A program made the translations under genes and the position numbers. From Pleurodeles waltl (taxonomy: Eukaryota; Chordata; Amphibia; Caudata; Salamandridae): DNA of 64,000 nucleotides. The stretch lies in the NCBI RefSeq assembly GCF_031143425.1, contig NC_090437.1:1175556863-1175620862 (forward strand). Reading direction: 5' to 3'. Below, piece by piece: positions 46,067 through 57,556 of this stretch; position 1 is the stretch's first letter; the number at the start of each line of letters is the position of its first letter. The notes beneath the pieces were generated by a model. That model saw nothing but the letters and a program-made list of their open reading frames with translations, was not told the DNA's origin and made no database searches.

Positions 46067-46899
46067 CATACAGGTATGTTATGTGTGTATATGCAAGTGT
46101 TGTAGTTCCACATTGATTGGTGTCAATGGTCCTGATTTGGATCATCAGTGGTGATGTCATTTGGTCCTATCCCCATGAGTGTGTTGTGAGAGGTGACTGA
46201 TTGCATGTAAGGTGCAGAATTAAATGCCTCACCTCTAACATGCGTACTCTCTGCAGCTTGCAAATATCACATCTCCCATGTGTACTGTGAATCTTTCCCT
46301 CTCCTACCTATTGCCTGAGGCATTCATATTCATTAGCCTTTGGTTACTGTTTACAAAGTAGAGTTATGCCCATGACTGATGCCAGCTACTGTGTTTTGTT
46401 ATGTATTTCCTGAGACTGGTGATGTAGAAGTGACATCTGTTGTGCCCTGTTTAGTTGCCAATCCACACTGGGCACGGCAACTATGAATTTCATATGTGCT
46501 TTGTACGCCACAGTGCTTACTATCCGGATCAAAGTCTCTATCACGGTCTTTTTGCAGGTTAGGTAAGTGGATATACTCTAGTGTGTGGCTGGACTAGTGA
46601 CTCCCTTACATCTGCCCTGGGACCTGTCTGTTGTACTCTGTCTCCTGCAGATAATGCCTCCCTCTGTTGTTGATTACACTGCCTGTTGGTTTAGGAGGCC
46701 ATACCAACACAACATTTTGCTGAACAAACATTTGTACATGTAAAAATAAAGACACGTGCATTTGATGAGATCTACAGTGTTTATTGTTCACTAATTGTCC
46801 AACAGGTGATGAGTGGGGTCATGGTGGATGCCATCATCAGAGTAGGTGGCACAGCTGTAGGTAGCACAGGTTGAGTGTCCAAGGGCCATGGGAAAATGA
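46067..46899. other. spacer between convergent genes, first duplicate
   Basis: Non-coding; AATAAAGACACG at about 46745 offers a plus-strand polyadenylation signal after the transposase. The second duplicate has the same at about 49345. Confidence 0.5.
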
Positions 46900-47742
46900 A
46901 GAAATGTAATTGGACAGTCAACAGGTTGTCTCAGTGGCAGTGGGTTTTGTCGTGGCATCTGCTACAGCCATATGTCTGGATGGACGGGGTGTTCTTCAGC
47001 TACAGAGGGAGGGGTGCCTGAGGGCGATGGTTCCCATGGCAGGGCCTCCATTCCACTAGCTGCTGCAAATGTTGAGGGCTCACATGTGATGTGGCTAGTG
47101 GAAGGGGCAGGCTGGTGGGTATAGGAAGCACGCCGGGTGGTGTTTATGTCCCTGAGCACCCCTGCAATGAAGGCCATGTGGGCCTGCCACTGTTGCATTA
47201 CCTCCTGGTAGTATTCCCTCTGCAACCTTTGGTTTTCCCCCAACACATTAATGATCTGGCCCATCCTGTCCTGGGATTGTTGATATGCTCCCAGGACCTG
47301 GGAGATGGCTTCCTGGCCAGGTGACTACTTTGGGTACCCCATCCTCTGGCCCAGAGGTTCCCTCACATGCCCTCTGCCCCATGTGCCTCTGCCCCTGGCA
47401 CAGTGTGCCCACACCCAGTGTCAGAAGGACCTTCATTGTCTTGGGTGTGAGGGGGTCAACTTAGGTCCCTGTACTGTTGGGCACACTATAGTTTGAACAG
47501 TCCTTGGGACACAGGTTTGGGGAAGAAGGGTTGGCTGTTATGTTGGTGCCACGGGGTGGGAGTAGGGGTTTGATGTGGGCAGGTTGAGGCAGGGAGTCAT
47601 AGACTGACCAGGGGTCCCAAATGGGTCAGGTAGGTCATCACTGTCCAGACATCCAGCGGCGTTGTCCTCACTGGGGCCTTCATCCTGAGGAGGGCTGGCA
47701 GTCTCTGGTATCCTCTCCATGGTGGCACTGACAGGGGTACCT
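46900..47742 (-). pseudogene. Harbinger Myb-like gene, 3' part only, first duplicate
   Basis: Minus-strand segments include a Pro/Thr-rich stretch (about 47740-47540). A helical block MGQIINVLGENQRLQREYYQ and VMQQWQAHM follows (47264-47150), then a Ser/Thr/Pro end. It is cut at 47742 by the duplication junction and so lacks exon 1 with the Myb domain. The block is predicted to be a coiled coil by its heptad-like Leu/Ile spacing. Confidence 0.7.
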
Positions 47743-48665
47743 GCCACAGGCTCCTTTCCACAGGCTCCTTTCAAAATACAGTGTCCTTGGCGGCAGGGAT
47801 GACACAGCCCATGTTCAGTCTTGAGTTGAAGGATTTACTGTGTGCTTTCTTGAAACACCTGGACAGCTACATCAGGTTCCCCCAGTATGTGGATTTGGCC
47901 TATGTGAAGGCAGACTATGATATGGGACACATCCCTCATGTGATAGGTGCCACAGATGGTACCCGTATAGCTTTGGTCCCTCCCATTGCCAATGAACAGA
48001 TATATAGGAACACGAAAAACTACCACTCCATCAATGTTCAGGTGGTGTGTGTGGCAGACCAGTACATCTCCCATGTGACAGCAAAGTTTCCAGGATCTGT
48101 GCATGACTCCTACATTCTGAGAAACAGCAATGTCCCCCACATGATAGCACGTCTACAGGGAAAGAAGGCTTGGCTCATTGATATGTATGCATTTAGATGT
48201 GTGTTTCTGCTGTGGCACCTGTCATCAAATTCTTTCCTGTGTCTGTACCTGTATTGTAACACGTCTCACCTCTGTGCACACAGGTGATTCTGGCTATCCT
48301 AACCTTCCCCGGCTGTTGAGACTAGTGACGTACCCTGCCACAGAAAGGGAACTCCGTTTCAATGAGGCCCACAGCAGGACGAGGCATGTAATTGAAAGGA
48401 CATTTGGCCTACTGAAGGCCAGATTTAGGTGCCTGGACGTCTCTAGAGGTGCCCTCCTCTACAGTCCCCAAAAGGTATGCCAGACCATGGTTGTCTGCTG
48501 CATGCTCCACAATCTAGCCTGAGACATCAGATACCATTACTAGCTGATGATGAGGAGGTAGCTGGTTCAGTGGCTGGTGATGCAGACATGGAAAGTGATG
48601 AGGAGGCAGATGAGGAAGGTGCAACTGACTCTAGGACAGAGCTCATCAATCAGTACTTCCAGTAA
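47743..48665 (+). pseudogene. HARBI1-like transposase, truncated second duplicate
   Basis: This starts inside exon 2 (SLAAGMTQPMF) and keeps both Asp motifs (GATDGTRIA, with Ile changed to Thr, and FPGSVHDSYIL). The exon 2 donor reads GATATG instead of GGTATG, so the GT is lost. Exon 3 (48284-48665) has VIERTFGLLKARFRCLD and the same frame change after CCMLHNLA as the first duplicate. Confidence 0.87.
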
Positions 48666-49499
48666 CATACAGGTATGTTATGTGTGTATATGCAAGTGTT
48701 GTATTTCCACATTGATTGGTGTCAATGGTCCTCCTGATTTGGATCATCCGTGGTAATGTAATTTGGTCCTATCCCTATGTGTGTTGTGGGAGGTGACTGA
48801 TTGCATGTAATGTGCAGAGTTAAATGCCTCACCTCTAACATGTGTACTCTCTGCAGCTTGAAAATATCACATCTCCCATGTGTACTGTGAATTTTTGCCT
48901 CTCCTACCTATTGCCTGAGGCATTCATGTTCATCAGCCTTTGGTTACTGTTCACAGAGTAGAGTTTCGCCCAAGACTTATGCCAGCTACAGTGTTTTGTG
49001 ATGTATTTCCTGAGACTGGTGATGTAGAAGTGACATCTGTTGTGCCCTGTTTAGTTGCCAATTCACACTGGGCACGACAACTATGAATTTCATATGTGCC
49101 TTGTATGCCACAATGCCGACTATCCGGATCAATTTCTCTGACTTGGTCTTTTTGCAGGTTGGGTAAGTGGATATATGTAGTGTGTGGCTGGACTAGTGAC
49201 TCCCTTGCATCTGCCCTGGGACCTGTCTGTTGTACTCTGTCTCCTGCAGATAAAGCCTCCCTCTGTTGTTGATTACACTGCCTGTTGGTTTAGGAGGCCA
49301 TACCCACACAGTATTTTGCTGAACAAACATTTGTACATGTACAAATAAAGACTCATATGCATTTGCTGAGATCTACAGTGTTTATTGTTCGCTAATCGTC
49401 CAACAGGTGATGAGTGGGATCATGGTGGATGCCATCATCAGAGTAGGTGGCACAGCTGTAGGTAGCACAGGTCGAGTGTCCAAGGGCCATGGGAAAATG
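48666..49499. other. spacer between convergent genes, second duplicate
   Basis: Same non-coding sequence as 46067-46899 with scattered substitutions and small indels. Confidence 0.5.
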
Positions 49500-50942
49500 G
49501 AGAAATGTAATTGAACAGTCAACATGTTTCCTCAGTGGCAGTGGGTTTTGTCGTGGCATCTGCTACAGCCATACGTCTGGATGGACGGGGGTTCTTCAGC
49601 TACAGAGGGAGGGGTTCCTGAGGGTTATTGTTCCCTTGGCAGGGCCACTATTCCACTAGCTGCTTCAAATGTTGAGGGCTCACATGTGATGTGGCTAGTG
49701 GAAGGGGCATGCTGGTGGGTAGAGGAAGCACGCAGGGTGCTGTTTATGTCCCTGAGCACCCCTGCAATGGAGGCCATGGTAGCATTGTCGGCCTGCCACT
49801 GTTGCATTACCTCCTGGTAGTATTCCCTCTGCAACCTTTGGTTTCCTGCCAACATGTTAATGATTTGGCCCATCCAGTCCTGAGATTGCTGATATGCTCC
49901 CAGGACCTGGGAGATGGCTTCCTGGCCAGGTGACTACCTTGGGTACCCCATCCTCTGGCCCAGAGGTTCCCTCCCATGCCCTCTCCCCTCATGTGCCTGT
50001 GCCCCTGGCACGGTGTGCCCACACTCAGTTTCCGCAGGACCTTCATTGTCTTGGGTGTGAGGGGGTTGACTCAGGTCCCCATACTGTGGGGCATACTATA
50101 GTTTGAACAGTCCATGGGACAAACGTTTGGGAAAGAAGGGTTGGCTGTGATGTTGGTGTCACAGGGTGGGGGTAGGGGTTTGATGTGGGCAGATTGAGGC
50201 AGGTACTCGTAGACTGACCAGGGGTCCCAAATGGGCCAGGTAGGTCATCACTGTCCACGCATCCAGCTGCATTGTCCCCACTGGGGCCTTCATCCTGAGG
50301 AGGGCTGGCAGTCTCTGGTATCCTCTCCATGGTGACACTGGCAGGGGTACCTGTGGATGGAGTGAGAGTGGGTTAAATTGTGGAGGTGTGAATAGTTCCA
50401 TCTTTGTCTGATGCATACAGTGGCTTGACTTGATTCCCAGCAATGGCAATGACTGGTGCAGCACTGCTGACATAGTCTGTGGATGGTGGATTGTGACATA
50501 TGTATCATGCTCCACAGGGGTTGTTTCAGTCGGGCTAGGTAAGTTTAGCTCGGTGGGTAGGTGCTGTTCCTGTGTGATAGTTCTCATGACAGGTGTGCCC
50601 TGTTAGCAGATGGCAATTCAGGCTTGCTAGTTGTGAATGGGTATGGGGTGAGGAGGTGGGGTCCCACCACCAGTCTTCAGCAGCACAGCAATTTGGTCTC
50701 GATGTCATTGAATGCACCTTCCCCCGTAGGTTGTTTCACCTCTTCCTGATGTCCTCCCTTGGGCGTGGATGGTTACCCACTGAGTTGAACCTGTCGACTA
50801 TTCTCTGCCATAACTCAATTTTCCTGGCAATGGGTGTTTGCTGTACCTGTGCTCCAAACAGTTGTAGCTCTACCCTGATTATTTCATCTCCCATGATCCT
50901 CAACTCCTCGTCTATGAAGTGTGGGTGTTTTTTACGGGACAT
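49500..50942 (-). pseudogene. Harbinger Myb/SANT-like gene (gene 2), outer copy, complete span
   Basis: Exon 1 starts at 50942: MSRKKHPHFIDEELRIMGDE, VELQLFGAQVQQT, KIELWQRIVDRFNSVG and IRKR. The next codon, normally Trp of RWNDLRG, is TGA, so the Myb domain ends in a nonsense mutation. The frame continues NNLRGKV. Downstream are the Pro/Thr-rich exon (50330-50043) and the helical block MGQIINMLAGNQRLQREYYQ (49873-49800) with the C-terminal Ser/Thr stretch. Start choice rests on the similar start of the inner copy (MAPQRHPRFSEEEL). Confidence 0.8.
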
Positions 50943-51338
50943 GGTGGTTGTGTTGTGGTGGGGGTGGGTTTTGTGTGTGTAAGGGTGCAGAGTAGGGTGC
51001 TTGGTGGGGTGGGGTGTTTGGTTGTGTGTGCTGGTTGGTTGTGGTGTTTGTGAGCAGTAGTGATGTGTATATAGTATTGATCATGCAGTTGTGTGGTGTG
51101 TGCTGAGTGTGAAGTGTATATGTTCCAATGGTGTACAAGTGCTGAGTTGTTCCGTTGTGGCTCCTCTCTGTCTGTGAATGTCGTTTTGCTACAAAGGATT
51201 GTGGGTTGTGTGGGGGTGTGTTATGTAGTGCTGTGTGTAGGTGTGTCTGGTGTGTGTATGTGTGTCAGGTGTGGGGTATTCAAACTGTCCAATGTGGTGG
51301 TGTGTTCTGTCTGAGGTGAGTTTTTGAGTGTAGCGGTT
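50943..51338. other. TG-rich upstream region of the Myb-like gene
   Basis: TG-rich, low complexity, homologous to 42180-42480 of the inner copy. No coding. Confidence 0.5.
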
Positions 51339-52179
51339 TGTGTTGCTTTCACTAAGCTGACAAAATAATCTCTGAAATGTACTTCTTAGTTCAAAGAAGA
51401 CTTTCATTATTACTTCACCACGAGGTTCCTAAGATATGAAGGCGATCAGTAGGTCGAAAGCACACGTTTAAAAATAGTCACAGCAATGAAAGAAAAATAT
51501 ATCAAAATGATTCTCAACTGCAATGTACACAGCAAATATATGTGATTATATTATAGCATAATTGCAAAGCAAAGGAAAAAGTAAAAATTCATCACCGTAG
51601 GGCCTGCCAACTATTCATCTTTCTCATGCCAGCAAGAAGATGACCCCATTCAACTGCGAGAAAGAGATATCCACCCTCACGGTCCAAGTGTCTGTGTCAG
51701 GCATTCGACGTCTAATCCTGACTGAGGTCCTGGAAATTCCCTCGCTACTGAGCAGGGCCATCTTTATATACCTTTAAAAAAATGAAAGGACTTCCTGGTG
51801 AAAACCCCTCCTCTCAAATGGAAATATTCAAACATGCTGGCTACTGTAGGTCAGAGTTGGAAGAAAAACGTTGAAAACTGGCCAGCCTTTCAAGGCTCTC
51901 CTTCCAAGGATGACCTGTTCCCTGCACTGAAGAAAACAAAAAATATATGGTTTCTTATCATGAACTGTTTGTGTTTGGTGACGAAAAAAAATACGAAGAA
52001 ACAGGCTTAGTTTAACATGTGGAAAAACACAGCTCAACTGCAATGTCTAATGCCTCGATAAAGCCAATAGGCATCTAAACTACTACAAAATGTAACTTGC
52101 AACTGGTGAACACTGAACAACAAATATGCAAAGTGGTGCAACACAAAGTCAGTGGTCAAAAACATCTATTTTCATTACA
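51339..52179 (-). mobile_element. solo LTR, 841 bp, with 5-bp target duplication
   Basis: It is bounded by CGGTT at 51334-51338 and 52180-52184. On the minus strand it starts TGTAATGAAAATAG and ends AAGCAACACA, i.e. TG...CA. A TATATAAAG box lies near 51772-51764 on the minus strand. The inner Harbinger copy shows the uninterrupted sequence (about 42478-42502: TGGCAGTGTGTACCGCC), confirming an insertion. No coding sequence is inside. It is unrelated by eye to the 2.2 kb LTR family. Confidence 0.85.
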
Positions 52180-52439
52180 CGGTTCGGACCGCCAATGGTT
52201 TTCTGCCATGAAAGAACCGCTGTGGTAATTTGTACGTTGTAATCTGGTGGGTGGTAGGTTGTCAGGCTGGCGATGCTGGTGGTGGAACCACCTTTTTCCC
52301 ACCCTCCTGGTGGTCTCGAATTTGTGACTGTTTTTTGGCGGCCTTCACTGTGTGACTCTCAATACGGCGGTGGGAATACCGCCAAACTGGCGGTCTTTTA
52401 GCGGCTGCCACTGCATCAAAGTTTTAATGAGGCCCTTTA

Positions 52440-52862
52440 TCTTGATGAAAGCTGACAATTTTATAACAGATCTCATGGGAATGTAGGGATGGAGGTGTAT
52501 TGCTCCTCAGTGTCAAATGACTCAACAGTAGTAAAGAGTTTCTCACTAGTGTTTGGGGATTTCAGAATTTTTCAATCAAAGACTTCAGCCATGGCCGTCT
52601 AAAGACATTATGGCATATTCTCAAATTATCTTTATAGTTTACTCTGTGTTGATTTACTTTCTTTTCAATTTTGCCTCTAGTCAGTGTGCTTCTTTGTTTT
52701 TCTCCCTACCATAAACTAATAAAGTCAATGTGTATTTTTCTGTGCTCCTTCATTCTAGGGTTGACTTTACCCTGGAAATAATTACAGGTATCCTCTAAAA
52801 GCACTACCTGATTTTAAATTAGAAGCTAATCCACTATCTTTTTAAAAATTTGATAATGGGGG
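52440..52862. other. no feature
   Basis: About 420 bp between the outer Harbinger element and LTR copy C; possibly host sequence. Confidence 0.5.
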
Positions 52863-55052
52863 TGTTAGACCTGGCATCCTTGACCTGGTCTCCCCTAAAA
52901 TTTTGCCTCTACTTCCCAGGTTGCTTCTGTGTGTTAGATTCTGTTTTTGCTGTTTTTGTTACTCTGGGCACTTTACCACTGCTGACCAGTGCTAAAGTGC
53001 AAGTGCTCCCTATGTGAAATTGTACGTATTGGCTTTTCTATGATTGGCATATTTGATCTACCAGTAAGTCCCTAGTAAAGTGCACTAGAGGTGCCCAGGG
53101 CCTGTAAATCAAATGCTACTAGTGGGTCTGCAGCAATTGTAGTACCACCCACGAGTAGTCCTGTAAACGTGGCTCAGATCTGTCACTGCAGTGTGAGCAG
53201 TTTTAATTGCCAATTCAATGTGGCAAGGTACCTACTTGCCAGGCCCAAAACCTCCTTTTTTATACATGCAAGGCACCCCTAAAGTAGATCCTAGGTAGCC
53301 CCAGGGGCAGGGTGCAGAGAATGTTAAAGGTGGGATATGTACTGATGTGTTTACATGGCCTAACAGTGAAATACTGCCAACTTCGGTTTTCACTGTTGCA
53401 AGGCCTATCTCTTTCATAGGTTAACATGGGGGCTGCCTTTAAATATTTTTAAAGTACAGTCCATTTGAGAGCAGATAGAAATTTGGGGTTTGGTGTCTCT
53501 GAACTCACAATTTAAAAATACATCTTTTGGTAAAGTTGATTTTTAAATTGTTAGTTTGAAAATGCCACTATTAGAAAGTAGGCATTTTCTTGCTTTAACC
53601 ATTCCGTGACTCTGCCTGTTTGTGGATTCCGTGTCTGGGTCAGACTGACAGGTGGACTGTTTGTGAATCTCCTCTAGACAGTGACACAAAAGGAGCTGGG
53701 GTGTGGCCTGCATATCCTGATGAGCCATCTGAGCTGGAGTGGAGGGAGGAGTGGTCACTTACACCTGAATGGGCTGTGCCTGCTCTCACACAATGAATTC
53801 TCCAACCCCATGGTATGCGTCTGCGGTCTGGCCAGGGCAAGGCAGGATCTTGTGAACAACAGAGACTTTCCTTTGAAGCTTGCCTACTTCAAAGGCACAA
53901 AGGGGTATAAGTAGTGGATCCCAAACTTCAGACTTTAGATTACTTCTGGATTCAAGAGGAACCTCTGCCAAGGAGAAGAGCTGAAGAGCTGAGGAGAAGT
54001 GCTGCCCCCGCCTGTGACTGTTTTGTTGGGCTATCCTTCAGTTGCTGCTTCTGCCTGTAAAAGGGGACAAAGACTGGACTTTGTGGTATATTCCTGCTTG
54101 AGAAGAATATCAAAGGGTTTGGACTGAGCTTGCCCCCAGTTCTGAAGTCTCAGGGCCATCAAAGATATCCTCTGCCAGCACCTGCACTCTCTGCTGAGAC
54201 TCCTGCCCTGCCATGTGGTGCCTAATCCAGTCCCTAAGAGCTAAAAGAAGAAGCTGGTGGAAAACCAAGAAGATCCAATAAAACCGACTTCGGACGACTC
54301 CAGACTGACACTGCTGCCGAATCTCGTGACGCCGCCTGTGGTCCTCACTGGTTTGCAACGACCTCGCAGGCCCGATGCTGCTGCAGCCTCACTGAAGTCT
54401 GCGACTCTGTGTTAGTCACCACACCACGTCATGACCTCCGGACAGCGACTCTGCCAGAAGTGCACGGATCCAACATTTCTCACTGACGCTGCCTCACCTA
54501 CACCGCTTTGCAGCAAGGACCAGATGCCTCTTTGTGATGCCTCCTCTCCGCAACACCGGAACTCACGCCGCCTCAGATTCAGCAACGCCACGATCCCCGA
54601 CTCCGTGCACCGGATTGTTTCCCCATTTTCACAAGGTACTGTACCTGGGTGTCTGCGTAACTCCGTGACCTGCGCCATTGCTGGGAACGACTCTGTCACA
54701 ACGTCTTGATATCACCTAATTGAAGCATTTGTTTTTCTAAATGCTAATTTTGTGTCTAATCTTTAAAAATTCATAACTTAACTTGTGTATGATGGATTTT
54801 TGTCATTTTGTTGTGATAAATATTGGCTATTTTTCTAGCTTGGTGTTGAGTCATTTTATAGTGTTTTCACTGTATTATTGTGTGTTTGGTACAAATACTT
54901 TACACATTGTTTCTGGGATAAGCCCGAGTTAAGCTACCAACTGGGTAAGCGGGGGTGAACCAGGTGTTTTTCTCCCTTGCCCTGACTAGAGTGAAGGTCC
55001 TTGCTTGGACAGGGGGTAACCTGACTGCCAACCAAAGACCCCATTTCTAACA
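52863..55052 (+). mobile_element. solo LTR, copy C of the 2.2 kb family, GGGGG target duplication
   Basis: It runs TGTTAGACCTGGC...CCATTTCTAACA, so the ends are TG...CA with a 7-base inverted repeat TGTTAGA/TCTAACA. GGGGG precedes (52858-52862) and follows (55053-55057), a 5-bp duplication as made by LTR-retroelement integrases. The length is 2190 bp with no gag or pol. A TATAAG near 53897-53903 could be the promoter TATA. The 3' third is CpG-rich relative to the rest. Confidence 0.85.
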
Positions 55053-55142
55053 GGGGGTATATGTTGGATATTGTTAACCCTTTATTTCCCCATACGTAAC
55101 GGAAGTCCATTACGATTTTTACATTGCTACAATGCAGATATG

Positions 55143-56148
55143 GGCCCTCATTCTGACCTTGGCGGTCGGCGGAGAGGCGGCGGTCGGACCGCGAACAGAC
55201 CGGCGGTATTAAAAATGGCATTCTGACCGCGGCGGTCACCGCCGCGACCGACCGCCACTTCCCCACTCCGACAGCCACGGCGGTCATGACCGACGGGCTG
55301 GAGTCTGCGCACTCCGGTCCGGCGGTCGACCCAAGACCGCCAACGCTATCATGACCCTGCTTACCGCCGCGGTTTCTTGCGTTCGGGAACCGCCATGCGA
55401 ACCATGGCGGTAGGCACTATCGGGGCCAGAGAATTCCTTCCCTGGCACTGATAGGGGTCTCCCCCACCCCCCACTGCCCCCCCGAGTCCTCCCCCCACAC
55501 CCTCCACCCCCCTGCCACCCCCCAGAGGTGGTACGAACCCCCTCCCCACCCCCACCCCGACATGCACATACACGCACCCCGACATGCACACACCCCCAAC
55601 ATGCACATATACACACCCCCTACACACACACATACACAACGGGGACACATACCCGCACACATACATGCCGACATGCGCACCCGCCGAACTACACACATTG
55701 CCCATAGGCACAGCAGCAATCCCCGCCCGCATGCACGCACTCACACACCCCCTCTACACACTCACACGCACACCCCCATGCACGCACACATCACACAACA
55801 CCCCCCCACCCCCTCCCCTCACGGACAATCAACTTACCTTGTGCGTTGGTCCTCCGGGAGGCGACGGGAGCCATAGGGACGTGACCGCCAACAGAAGACC
55901 GCCAACAGAAGACCGCCACACAGAAATGTGGGTCGTAATTCTGGGGGCGGTGTTCTGCTGGCGTGGCGGTGGAGGTTGACCAGTCTCCACTTTCCCGCCG
56001 ACCGCCAGTGTGGCTGCTGGCGGTATTCCGGCGGAACGCTCCCAGCGGTCGGAATACGCGCAGCGGCATACCGCCGCGGTCGGCGGTCTTTACCGCGGCG
56101 GTAACTCGGCGGTCTTGCGAAAAGACCGCCAAGGTCAGAATGAGGGCC
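55143..56148. mobile_element. Harbinger-type MITE with 25-bp perfect TIRs
   Basis: The left end begins GGCCCTCATTCTGACCTTGG and is exactly complementary over 25 bases to the right end. ATG flanks both sides (55140-55142 and 56149-56151). Subterminal GGCGGT/ACCGCC motifs are abundant. The interior is a C-rich and CA-rich tract. On the minus strand there is a short open exon-like segment MAPVASRRTNAQ (about 55874-55839) ending at a GTAAGT donor. No transposase is present; it is probably a deletion derivative of a longer Harbinger element. Confidence 0.88.
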
Positions 56149-56646
56149 ATGGTGTCTCCCTGGGATGGAGGGCATGATGTTAGTATGAAGTGTGTTGTAT
56201 ATATATTATACTTAGGAAGGTAGAAAATAGAATGTGGAGTGGGGTTTATAGTGTTAGAACTGAGAATGTTAAGCAGTTGGCTCAAAACGTGGAGAGAGCG
56301 AGGAGCGGTATTGATGAGCCTTATCGTAATGTTATTATCTTATTAATAAACCAGTATTAAGTTTAATATATTTGTCAGTATGTCCATCTTTTCCCCACAA
56401 CAAAGTGATCAAGTCGAAGGGGATATAATTTCATGGTGTTGGAGATTTTTACCACATAGTAACCACCCTCCCCATCTTGACTATGGTTTCCCTTCTGAAA
56501 CCGGCATGTCATGATCATTATTGTGCAACACAGTCTTCCCTGGTGTGTAACATTAAATTTCAGGGACCCTGTTTGTGGCTTGTGACCTATCTCTATGACT
56601 TACTCAATATTTCATGATGTTCCCAGTTATGTAATCTGGTAACTAA

Positions 56647-57556
56647 GGGGCATATTTATACTCTGTTTGCGCCGGATTTGCGTGTTTTTTTTTTACGCAA
56701 ATCCGATGCAAAACTAACTCCATATTTATACTTTGGCGTTAGACCCGTCTAGCGCCAAAGATTTTGGAGTTTGCGTAATTTTTTTGCGTGGACACCTTCC
56801 TTGCGTTAATGATATGCAAGGTAGGTGTTCCCGTCTAAAAAATGACTCCGAGGCATGTGTGCCGTATTTATACTCCTGGGCAAAAATGACGCCCGGGAGT
56901 GGGCGGGTCAAAAAAAATGACGTCCAGCCGCTTTAGCGTCATTTTTTAGCTCCTGGTCAGGGCAGGCGTTAAGGGACCTGTGGGCTCGGAAGGAGCCCAG
57001 AGGTGCCCTCCCATGCCCCCAGGGACACCCCCTGCCACCCATGCCCACCCCAGGAGGACGCCCAAGGATGGAGGGACCCATCCCAGGGAACTTAAGGTAA
57101 GTTCAGGTAAGTATATATATTTTTTTTTTGTGGCATAGGGGGGCCTGATTTGTGCCCCCCTACATGCCACTATGCCCAATGACCATGCCCAGGGGGACAG
57201 AAGTCCCCTGGGCATGGCCATTGGGCAAGGGGGCATGACTCCTGTCTTTGCTAAGACAGGAGTCATGTCAATGGAGGGTGGGAGTAAAACAAAATGACGC
57301 AAATCGGGTTGAGGCAGATTTTTTGCCTCAGACCGACTTGCCCCATTTTTTTACGCCCAAGCTCCATTTTCCCCTACGCCGGCGCTGCCTGGTGTGGGTC
57401 ATTTTTTTTTACGCACACCAGTCAGCTCCGCCGGCTAACGTCATTCCATAAATAAGGCGCCCGCATGGCGCTTTGGAATGGCGTTAGCCGGCGTTAAATT
57501 TTTTGACGCACTACTGCGTTGGCGCAGTTGTGCGCAAAAAAGTATAAATACGGCCC
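56647..57556. mobile_element. Harbinger-type MITE with TAA duplication and internal hairpins
   Basis: The left end GGGGCATATTTATACTCTG and the right end (inward) GGGCCGTATTTATACTTTT are imperfect inverted repeats, both continuing into TTTGCGC-like sequence. TAA lies at 56644-56646 and 57557-57559. Nested palindromes include 57173-57227 (about 24-bp stem) and 57237-57264 (perfect 12-bp stem, 4-base loop). No coding capacity. Confidence 0.85.
57173..57227. repeat. long hairpin inside the MITE
   Basis: TGCCCAATGACCATGCCCAG is complementary, with one mismatch, to CTGGGCATGGCCATTGGGCA; the stem continues through GGGGA/TCCCC. The shape resembles MITE-derived small-RNA precursors, without evidence of processing. 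Confidence 0.85.

Larger units (their letters stand above)
45160..50353 (+). repeat. 2.6 kb tandem duplication within the outer Harbinger element
   Basis: 45160-47742 and 47743-50353 are two copies in direct orientation with a shift of about 2600 bases (TTCAAAATAC at 45171 and 47770; GATGAGTGGG at 46808 and 49409). Each contains the transposase from mid exon 2 to its end and the 3' part of the Myb-like gene. The junction near 47742 shows CCACAGGCTCCTTT twice in tandem. Confidence 0.9.
29617..52435 (+). mobile_element. PIF/Harbinger DNA transposon, outer copy, with nested insertions
   Basis: The left end GGGGTCATTACGAG starts at 29617. The right end, read inward on the minus strand, is GGGCCTCATTAAAA from about 52435. 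Both ends are flanked by TTTA (29613-29616 and 52436-52439), which includes the 3-bp TTA duplication typical of Harbinger. Inside, in order, are transposase exon 1 (29946), a hAT MITE, the tail of the third gene, the nested Harbinger 33954-42771, exons 2 and 1 of the third gene, transposase exons 2-3, the Myb-like gene with a 2.6 kb tandem duplication, and a solo LTR. Removing the insertions leaves a three-gene element of roughly 10 kb. Confidence 0.72.
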
